A DNA stretch of 64,000 nt, from the NCBI GenBank assembly GCA_004519485.1, contig CP038108.1, positions 992,001-1,056,000 of the forward strand, given 5' to 3'. Position 1 is the first letter of the stretch; every line of letters starts with the position of its first letter. The notes below the pieces were generated by a model that ran no database searches, was not told the DNA's origin, and saw only the letters and a program-made list of their open reading frames with translations. Positions 9,827 through 17,800 of this stretch are shown piece after piece. The DNA is from Nannochloropsis oceanica (lineage: Eukaryota; Sar; Eustigmatophyceae; Eustigmatales; Monodopsidaceae). Made by a program: the position numbers and the translations under genes.

Positions 9827-10654
9827 TCAAAATTCCATATCTCCCTCATCCCTGAGGACTGGCAGGCCGTCCATCCTCTGATCGTTGTTTCGTGTTTCCT
9901 CCACGACTGGCCAGGGTTTGTCACACAGATATAGCGGTTGCTCCGTTGGAGGCCGGGTGACTTCGGGATTTGCGCCCAGCAAGGAGTAACGGATAAGGTT
10001 TTCAATCCTGGCCTCCACCTTATCGCGGGGGGGGGGGCGCTTGTAAAGCAAACACGGCATGACAGCATGGATGTCGTCGTCAATACGTGAAACGCTGTCG
10101 GTGCTGCTGGTGCTGCTGGTTCGACTGATGCTGCCACTCTGCGGGCAATTCCTTCCCTCTTCCTCTCCCGGACCCCCATTATCATCACTATCTATGGCCA
10201 CAGCTTTCACTTCGTTGGTGGAAACAGTTGATGGAATCGCCGACACCGCGCTCCAGGAAGTGCTATTGCTAGTGGCGGCACTGTCGGGAATGCGTACGGT
10301 CGGAGGAATGTGTAAAGTTATGCCTACGCCGCCCGGAGTGGCATGAGGACGGAAAATGGTGCTATTAGAATCTGAGAACGGGCTTGGGAAAGCTGCCGCA
10401 TCCACCGCGGGGGTAACGCCACTGGTGGTGGATCCAAGTATGGGCGGTGGCGTTGCTGTAGCTGGCATACTCTTGGCTGCTGGTGAGCCCACGGCCGATT
10501 CCTCCCCGAATCGCAGCCCCCCCATCCGACGCTTAATCTCGTGCATGTCCCGGTCTTCGTGAAAAATGTAACGTTTCTGGGAAGGCGAGGTGGGAGAACC
10601 GGGAGCGGAGGGGAAGAACGGTGGCTGCTGATTCGTGTCCTGTGAAGGAAACAT
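9827..10654 (-). CDS. Low-complexity hypothetical protein
   Basis: 275 residues from the ATG at 10654 (MFPSQDTN). I do not recognise it. An N-terminal conserved-looking segment (KRYIFHEDRDMHEIKRRMGG) is followed by about 130 Ser/Pro/Thr/Ala-rich residues that look disordered. A C-terminal part (residues ~195-275) with LLYKRPPPRDKVEARIENLI and YLCDKPWPVVEE looks folded. There are no membrane segments or signal peptide. An upstream in-frame ATG at 10702 overlaps a splice-donor-like GTGAGT and is less likely as the start. It is convergent with the reductase gene (about 250 bases) and divergent from ZNHIT1. Confidence 0.6.
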   Translation of the reverse strand: MFPSQDTNQQPPFFPSAPGSPTSPSQKRYIFHEDRDMHEIKRRMGGLRFGEESAVGSPAAKSMPATATPPPILGSTTSGVTPAVDAAAFPSPFSDSNSTIFRPHATPGGVGITLHIPPTVRIPDSAATSNSTSWSAVSAIPSTVSTNEVKAVAIDSDDNGGPGEEEGRNCPQSGSISRTSSTSSTDSVSRIDDDIHAVMPCLLYKRPPPRDKVEARIENLIRYSLLGANPEVTRPPTEQPLYLCDKPWPVVEETRNNDQRMDGLPVLRDEGDMEF

Positions 10655-10916
10655 GATGATGGTTGCGGCTTGCCTCCGATTACAAGGCTTGGTACTCACC
10701 ATGCCAAGCCACCGGTGGGCTCAGAATTTCCTGTGGTATGTCTTTGGAGATGTTATTGTGTGAATGGAGCAATCTGGGTCGTCAATTGCTTTGATGACGC
10801 GGGCTTCTGGTCCCTCGCATTTGTCGACCTCCTCTGTCGTAAACATCGCTTTCCTTTTCAACGCGAATCATCATTCACTCTTTCCTACCCCTCATTAGAA
10901 ACCCCAGAGTGCTAAG
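10655..10916. promoter_or_regulatory. Divergent promoter interval, hypothetical / ZNHIT1
   Basis: 262 bases between opposed starts. The ZNHIT1 side is C/T-rich just upstream of its ATG. No named element is visible. Confidence 0.35.
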
Positions 10917-11954
10917 ATGTCCAAAAGAAATCGCTCCGCATGGGATGAAGCCATGGTGCAGGCCGGGGCGGCTGCTTCGCGGGCGAAAAAGAAGAGTGGC
11001 AAGCGTACCTCAGGACGAACCACGGTACTGAGCAAGGCCATGGGGAAAGTAGATGAGGAGACGCGGCTGGAAGTCCGGGACGCGCGCTTGGAGGCTCTCG
11101 AGGCCGATAATTACGTGGGGAATGTAGAAGAGGAGCCTGACGAGGAGTATGTAGATTCGGAGGTGAGGAGGCATGGTGGGAGGCATGGTGGGAAAACGAG
11201 GGGAGAAGGTGGCTGGTGGGTGGTATATGGGTGGTTGAGTGAATGACGAGGGGGCTATGTGGCCGCTCATTCATTCACTCCATACTTCCCTTGACATATC
11301 CTATAGGATGGAAACCGCCCCACGGCCAAGCGCGAGGCCAAGCGGAGGCGGAACGCCGCGCCTAAGTCTGGACAGGCAAGTAAGCTCATGTACGTAACCG
11401 AGTGGTTGTGATGGGTTCACACGGAGTCGTGGCACATTCAGGATATCGAAGAATTCATATTCATACATATGCATTCATCCACACGAAGCTCAAGTTTCCG
11501 GAAGAAAAGTGTGGCACAATGGGTTTACGAAGCGGTACGTCGATGTGTCCTCTCTGCGCCGCTGAGAGTGATAGTGTTACTTATATCGCATGCATCCCAC
11601 TTTAACACCTTGTTCTGCCATATATTTGCGTCCTCCGTTAAACCCCCCCCTTTTGGATCATTCTTAAGCCCGTTTTACTCCTCTCTCCGATCACTTTAAC
11701 GCCCGATTTCAGTGAGCACATGTCCTTACTTTTTCGCTCTCTTCGCTTTTCTTGCCTAGGGCTATAACCCCTCTGACGGCCCCAACTACCTGACAGCGGC
11801 TGCTAAGCCTTCGCGCCTCCCAACCCGTCACTTTTGCTCGGTGTGTGGATACTGGGGTCTGTATGCCTGCACCCGCTGTGGCATGCGCTACTGCTGCGGA
11901 AAATGTGCCGAGACCCACAAAGAGACTCGGTGCCTCAAGTTTGCGACGGGATAG
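10917..11954 (+). CDS. ZNHIT1: HIT-type zinc finger protein of the SWR1/SRCAP chromatin remodeller (ZNHIT1/SWC6)
   Basis: Subunit that helps the remodeller exchange H2A for H2A.Z. The assembled protein is 169 residues in three exons: 10917-11162, 11307-11375, 11760-11954. Family marks are EALEADNY in exon 1, the basic KREAKRRRN in exon 2, and GPNYLTAAAKPSRLP followed by a HIT finger in exon 3 (FCSVCGYWGLYACTRCG, RYCCGKC, THKETRCLK) with the paired Cys and the His-Cys end. The first intron is GTGAGG...CTATAG. The second must be a GC-AG intron (CAG|GCAAGT), because only that phase joins exon 2 to GYNPSDGPNYL; the nearby GTAAGC would meet a stop at once. It is the last clear gene before the gene-poor interval. 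Confidence 0.92.
11376..11759 (+). other. Probable GC-AG intron in ZNHIT1
   Basis: Donor CAG|GCAAGTAAG, acceptor TTGCCTAG, 384 bases. The donor matches the strong consensus known for GC-AG introns, and phase 0 on both sides keeps the family sequence in frame. Confidence 0.75.
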
Positions 11955-12695
11955 ACCAACTGGAGAGAAAAGGAGATAGTGCGACGTTTTGAGCAATGAA
12001 GCGCGAAATCGCGCCACTTTGAGCAAAGCCCAAGCTATCTTGCGTTCGGCCACCTCTATGCGCCATCCAGTCCGCTTTTTCTCGTCGTTCTGTCGGACAA
12101 CCCGCGCCCGAAACAAAGAGTGCAGATGCCTTCTGACTCACAGAAAGAGCCGCCAGTTTGAGGTCGAATTGAAACGCTGGTATTAAGGCGAGGCAAATGG
12201 CGAAGTAAAGGGCGACTATCGTGTTGATAGCGCCTGCGTCTCAGGCATTCGTGCTTCCGACGGGAACTTCTTGGCTCAAACAGTCACGTATACCTGCTGC
12301 TTTGTTATGTTGCGCACACACCTTAATTGTCTATGCTTCATACCATCAATCCTCTACAAAGGAAAACGATTAAAGGAGAAGCATGAGACCGGAACTAGAT
12401 GGAAATGCCTCTTTGTGTTTTCTTTGGTCTCTTTTCTGGCCATATTTTGGGCAGCGCCTAATTCCTTCCCTCCTGTATTGTCGTGTTTAATCTCTTCCCA
12501 GTCAACGCTCCTAGACTTCGTTACCATCTTTCTCTGCCCAGTCGCATTTAGCGTTCGTCCAATACATCAATTTCTTGATTCCTCGTAGCTTGGAACATAT
12601 GGCACCATGACCATTTCATCCTTTTTCTTTTTCCTTCTTGAGAAGTTGCTTTAGGATGAGTGGACAGCGGCAATAGGAGGGAGGGGCAAAGCGAA

Positions 12696-12814
12696 GTGGT
12701 AAGACGGAGGAGTTTTACGTCACCAGCCACCTGATGAAGGCGCAGCAAGCGATGGAGCAGGCGGGCGTCACGCATTGTGACATCAAGCCAGCAAACGTCT
12801 TGTTGAAACTGAGG
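12696..12814 (+). repeat. Inverted repeat, left arm (119 bp, about 95% identical)
   Basis: From GTGGTAAGACGG to TTGAAACTGAGG. Compared with the reverse complement of 12982-13100 I count six mismatches and no gaps. Within the 25 codons from MKAQQ to NVLLK the only two differences are synonymous. Confidence 0.9.
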
Positions 12815-12975
12815 GAGGGGGTAGAGAAGGGCGGAAGGCGAAAATCACAGATTATGTCCCGGTGGTCGCGGACTTCAACATGTGCAAGATCTTGGAGGCG
12901 GGTCAGACATGCGTGCCAGAAGGAGAAGAGAGAGGTGGGAGTGAGTTTTTTGCAGCTCCAGAAGTTCAATGTTCC
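12696..12975 (+). pseudogene. Protein kinase fragment, catalytic loop to APE motif (plus-strand copy)
   Basis: Contains a kinase catalytic loop (HCDIKPANVLL), then in another frame the DFG-equivalent (VVADFNMCKIL) and the end of the activation segment (GSEFFAAPE). The frame changes between the two parts, either from a lesion or a lost splice site. The N-lobe and everything after APE are missing. The Asp of HCD and Lys of DIKPAN are kept. The 5' 119 bases are repeated in inverse orientation at 12982-13100. It is a decayed partial copy of a host kinase gene; no parent lies in the window. Confidence 0.75.
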
Positions 12976-12981
12976 CCACCC

Positions 12982-13100
12982 CCTCATTTTCAACAAGACG
13001 TTTGCTGGCTTGATGTCACAATGTGTGACGCCCGCCTGCTCCATCGCTTGCTGCGCTTTCATCAGGTGGCTGGTGACCTAAAACTCCTCCGTCTCACTAC
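12982..13100 (-). repeat. Inverted repeat, right arm
   Basis: Partner of 12696-12814, separated by a 167-base spacer (12815-12981) that belongs to the plus-strand kinase fragment. An RNA across both arms could fold into a hairpin of about 119 base pairs. Confidence 0.9.
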
Positions 13101-13215
13101 TTGACTTCAGTCGCCATCGCTCCAGCGTCCCGCCTTCCGCCAACCCCAAAGCTAACACCAGGTAACGTTCACATAGGGCCACTTCACACACAAAACAATA
13201 TAAGTTTATTTCAGA
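12982..13215 (-). pseudogene. Protein kinase fragment, hinge to catalytic loop (minus-strand copy)
   Basis: Read on the minus strand, it holds a kinase hinge (YLVLALGLAEGGTLERW), then after a TAG the same catalytic loop as the plus-strand copy (MEQAGVTHCDIKPANVLLK). Beyond NVLLK it runs into antisense of the plus-strand copy, so the two fragments meet tail to tail. It reaches further upstream in the kinase than the plus copy and has a stop where the plus copy has Tyr. Confidence 0.7.
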
Positions 13216-14827
13216 TCTATCCTTGTCATATCTTTTGTCTCTGCTTCCACAGCCATGTTTTCCTTGTGTGACTTGTGGGTATATGATGTGAAGAAAACGT
13301 GAGGAAGATGGGGGAATGAGAATGTTTGTGTAAATGCTGCCCCAGCCTCCTCGTTCGCGTCCAAAGAAGAGGGGAAGAGGATATTCATATTCCGCCGGTG
13401 CAACCCACCCACCTGTCTCGATGCAGCACTTACTGTAGAGGAGGTGCTCGTCGGGGTGATTTTTCCAAGGGATGGGGCATGGATGCAAAATGTCGCTTTG
13501 TAAACGCTGCCGTCTTTGATGCCCTACTCCTCCGCCCCGCCGCTGCTGTAGCCGCTATTTTTTTTTGTGGCCGCCCACCGCTATCGTCGTGTTTTTCGTA
13601 ATGGCGGTTGAATCGATCAAATGCTTCTGCTCGTCGTAGCCAGGGTCGATGGTCGGGGGATTAGGGTTAAGCCAATGTCTGCGCAGAAAGATATCCTCTC
13701 CTTTCTCCTCCGCTGCTGCTCGTTGGAGAGGATGAGCGGCGCAGCAGCAAGCCAACACTTAATGAGCAACAACGAGCTGGCGGGGATTGAGTGAGGAGGT
13801 CGAAACGAAAAGGATCAAAAAATCAATCCACAAAAAGACACACGCCAAGAGCAAGCCTACCACTCTGGCAAGGAAAAATGCAAGTCTGGGTACTCGCGCA
13901 TCTTCTGCTTTTGTTTGCTGGACGGGGATTTTGGCGGGAGAGACGGACGGACGGAGGTCGTCTGTACGCGCCAGAAAGCCAACGGCAAATCCAAAACAAC
14001 GTACGTGCCAGAGGTTTTTTCGACAAGAGGTCTTTTGTAACCCCCCCAGAGACTGCCAGAAATCCGTGCTCGACCACGTATCGGACCGATGGCTTCGTGA
14101 TTTTATACGTATGATAGGATCCTCAACAGCCGATTTGCCCTGATACTTGTGGGCTTGCTCAGGCGAGGTCACCATCAAGGGGGCATCGAGAGTCCTTTAA
14201 AGACACGACCTGACGTGACCTTGAAATCAGCGGCAAACTTCGAGAAGCAGTCAAGCTTTTCGAGGAATGATCTACACACAATTTGAAAAGGTCAGTATTT
14301 CAGCCGACCACCTCGTTAATAATCAAACAAACATGAAACCACATACCTGACAACCTGACAGAATCTCACAATGACTTTTGATGGGAATGGTGTTTTGATC
14401 TTCCTCAGGATTGAATTCTTCGGCGTTGATTGTTATGCTTTACAAGTGCTGCTTGGTTTATAATGGTAAGGCAAGGCAATCTTAGTAGAAAGACAGAGTA
14501 AGAGCGACGAAAGGAGAGCTGTCGACAAAGCAAGATGTTTGTCGCGATTGCTCAGACTGAGTTTTACAATGAGAACCAACATATCTCATGGAGATGATAT
14601 TTCGCATATATATATATAGCATGCAAGTAGAGTGAAGGCGTGAGTGTCACGAAGTAAACGCGGGTAGACTCAGTATTTGCGTTGCTCCCATTAGAAGGAA
14701 AAATGTGGGCAGACAGACGGCATTAAATAAAAATTAGCATTCTTCTTCTTTTGAATTTACTCGTCGCTTTTTTTCTTTTGTACCATCAATCGTAATTTGT
14801 ACAAATACATCAAGCTGGTTTAAATTT

Positions 14828-17800
14828 TCAAAAAGGGGAGAAATTCTCCCGCAGACATAGCACACATGCCTGCTCGGGAAGGCATGCGCTGTGGTACATA
14901 TGATTACATGTGAACAAAATGAGAAGCGTATTCCCCCTCTCCCTGTTTCCTCGCACTCCTCGATTCTCGTCGTTCTCGTCCTCCCAATCTTGACCCCTCC
15001 CTCGCCATTCCACCTCCAAACTGTCTGCATCGCGTCGGCGGCGCCGACTTGTCACAAGGCCAGCATCCACGCTGTAGCCCCAACAGGGCAGCTGGCAGAC
15101 ACCGCACACATACGTTTTCTTGGGATAGAGGATTATGCCAGTGCCACCTTGGCCTTCAATGGGGTCTACCAAGCAGGGCAACTTCTCCTCCGCCTCATTT
15201 ACCGATGACATTGAAGAAAATAGACGACGCGCGTGCTCCTGATTTTCCTCCTCATTGTTGTCGTTCTCCTCCAGCCATGTGGCTTTAGTCGACGACAGCT
15301 GTCGTCCACTGACGAAAATTTCCAGGAGTGCGATGCCCAGCAGTGAGGGTGGCACGAAGCTCAGGCCTGACGAAGCACAGGAGGAGGCTATGGTGCCCCA
15401 TATATGCGTCTGAATCCGCGTCATCAGATCTCCAGCAGACACCGCGCGCCGGAGTAGTTTCAGGCGATGCCGAAGCGCCGTTTGCAAGACCCGCACACTA
15501 ATCCCAGCCTCAGGAGCTAGTGGTGGTTGTGACTGCCGCTGCACTCGCCACTGCTCTTCTTGCTGGGGGATGCTGGTCCTGGCTGCCTCACTGACCTTCT
15601 CCTGTCCTTGAAAGCCCACCGCCCGAAGACATGACCACCACGCCTCGTCCACATTATGGGAGATGATGAGAGCGGCCGCTGCGAAAGAATTGCTGCCATA
15701 GGAATCCAGCTTTTCCTTCCCTTTCTCGCGCGCGGCTAGGATGTCCTGGACGAGCCATGGCCGCAGGTCGGGAAAGAATGCCCGATGTAGCTCGGCCACC
15801 ATGGCGGGGGTAGCAAAAGAAGACGAGGCCACCACCTCAGGCAAAAGGGCCACCGCCAGAGACAAGGGGCACTCCGTCTCCTTCACTTGTCGAATTAACC
15901 CAGTCTCATTTCCCGATTTGGCCTTGAGCCCTTCCGCCAATGATTTCTGCGCCTGCTGAAAGCGCTCTTCCTGCGGGCCCAGGTCGCGCAACGTGAACCA
16001 GAGCGCACGCTTGAAACCTCTCGCGAGGCAAGCCTTGACGATCCCCTCCAACATCACATAGGCCCCATACTCCTCCAGAAATATCAGCGCTTCGTCCTCC
16101 TGCCATTGAGTGGGTCGCCCCGGGCCTCGCCTCGAACCCGTGTGCAGCACGCCCAAAGCGGCGTCAAAAACATCGCCCACGTCCTCTCCCTCAGCTGCCT
16201 CCCGGCCCCAAGAAACGCGAAGCCTTAACTCCTCCATACCCATGCCACTATCACCAAAACCTTCTATGCCTTCCACGTCCCCACATGCACTGCCGCTTTC
16301 CGCACACTCCGGCCTGCGGATTGCTTTCTCGAGCAGGGGCCAGACAGTGTGCAACTGGAAGTAGAGCGTGACGAGCTCACAGGTTAGGAGATGGTGCTGG
16401 TGGATCATTTCAGCATCCTCCGGATTGATGTGTTGGCTCAGAAACGAGGCACTGCTCTCCCAAATCATGTGCCGTTGTGAGGGCGGCAAGGGCTGGAAGC
16501 ACCGTAGCCACCCCTGCAACATGGTCTCGGAGGAGCCCAAGATGGCATGCGCCTGCTGCACCGCCACCGCCATTCCAGTCACATGCGTCAGTTGAATAGG
16601 CGGCCACGGTTGCCCTTCAACGGAAAGCGGTCCCGCAAATACCATGGCCTCTGTCTCCTCCGCCCCTCCCACCATTCCCCCAAGGGTGGCTTCCAGCACT
16701 CGAGACAAGACCTCCATGGCAGCGTCCAAATCCTGCGATTCCTCCTCTCCTCCTTCCATCTTCGCGTTGGTCCCGTCGCCTAGCTCTGCCAGAACATCCG
16801 TTAAAGGCACAGCTTCCAAATAAGCTGGAATTGGCGGAGGTGGCAGGCGCGTGGGTTCCGAGAGAAAAAGTAAGGAGGGAGAGTTGTCAGTGGAGTCGGC
16901 GCGTCGACGGTCCGCTCGACTTCTGCCCCCCATCTCCCATTCAGTAGAAGCGGCTTGGCTGCAAGCGACTGAAGTCTTGACCAAATCCTTGAAATGAAGG
17001 AGACGATCATGCTTTCCTTTGAACGCTCTACCACCCTCCCTTGCCCGGCCTAATCGGTGCTCAGCCATAAGCCTCTTATGCTCATCAAGGGAAAGACGCG
17101 ACTCCACTGCAGCCTGCAATTGACCTAGCGATGCTGCGAAACGATGATTGTCATCATAAAAGCGCGATTTGCTAGCTCGCTCTTCTGTCGTCCACACAGT
17201 CCAGATATCCCGAGCAATACGATCAAGGTCGCTCTTCATCTCCTCCGGTGCCAACATCAGCCCCAAGTTCATTTCTGACGGCCCAAACTCGCCCCACTTC
17301 TTCCGACACGACGCCATGCCGGCATGGGTGCGCCCCAGTCCCAAAAAAACCCCGGCTCCGCCTTTACCACCGTCTTCCCAGAATCGTGTCTTCCACGGGA
17401 GAAGAGTCGAGGTCAAAAAGTGCTGCACGACAGACTGCTGTTGACGAAGCTGATCAGTCCCAGAACTCTGCCCTGGGTTAGGCGCCGCTAAACCCAGCTC
17501 CACCATCTTCTCCATAACTCGCAGCTGCTCCTGTGAAGATGTTGCTGTCGAGAACGATGAAGGGGGAGCAGGAGTCACAGAAAGTGATGGGGAAGGCGGT
17601 CGGGGTTGCTGGAGGTGCGAGGGAGTAATCGGCCCCATCATGGGCAGAAAGGGATTAATCTCCTCTTTCTGACCCGTGTCCTCGGCTCCGTCCGCTGCCC
17701 CCAGACCTAGGCTGACCAACGAACGAGTCCAGCTGGATGCCTCCTTGGCCGTAAAACGGAGGGAAATCTCTGTGTCGTGCTCGCCGGCCAAGGCCAGGAG

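Larger units (their letters stand above)
11955..14827. other. Largest gene-poor interval (2.9 kb)
   Basis: It lies between the converging ends of ZNHIT1 and the HPS5-like gene. Apart from the kinase fragments near 12.7-13.2 kb I find only short open frames without recognisable domains, the longest at 13787-14143 and highly basic. A short TA run lies at 14605-14618. Base composition is more AT-rich than the genes around it. Confidence 0.7.

Noticed and set aside
13660-13676. A single TTAGGGTT unit resembling telomere repeat
   Set aside because: Only one unit; not an interstitial telomere tract.
13787-14143. A 118-codon basic open frame in the gene-poor interval
   Set aside because: No recognisable domain; a longer overlapping antisense frame (139 codons) covers the same sequence, and the composition looks like non-coding DNA.
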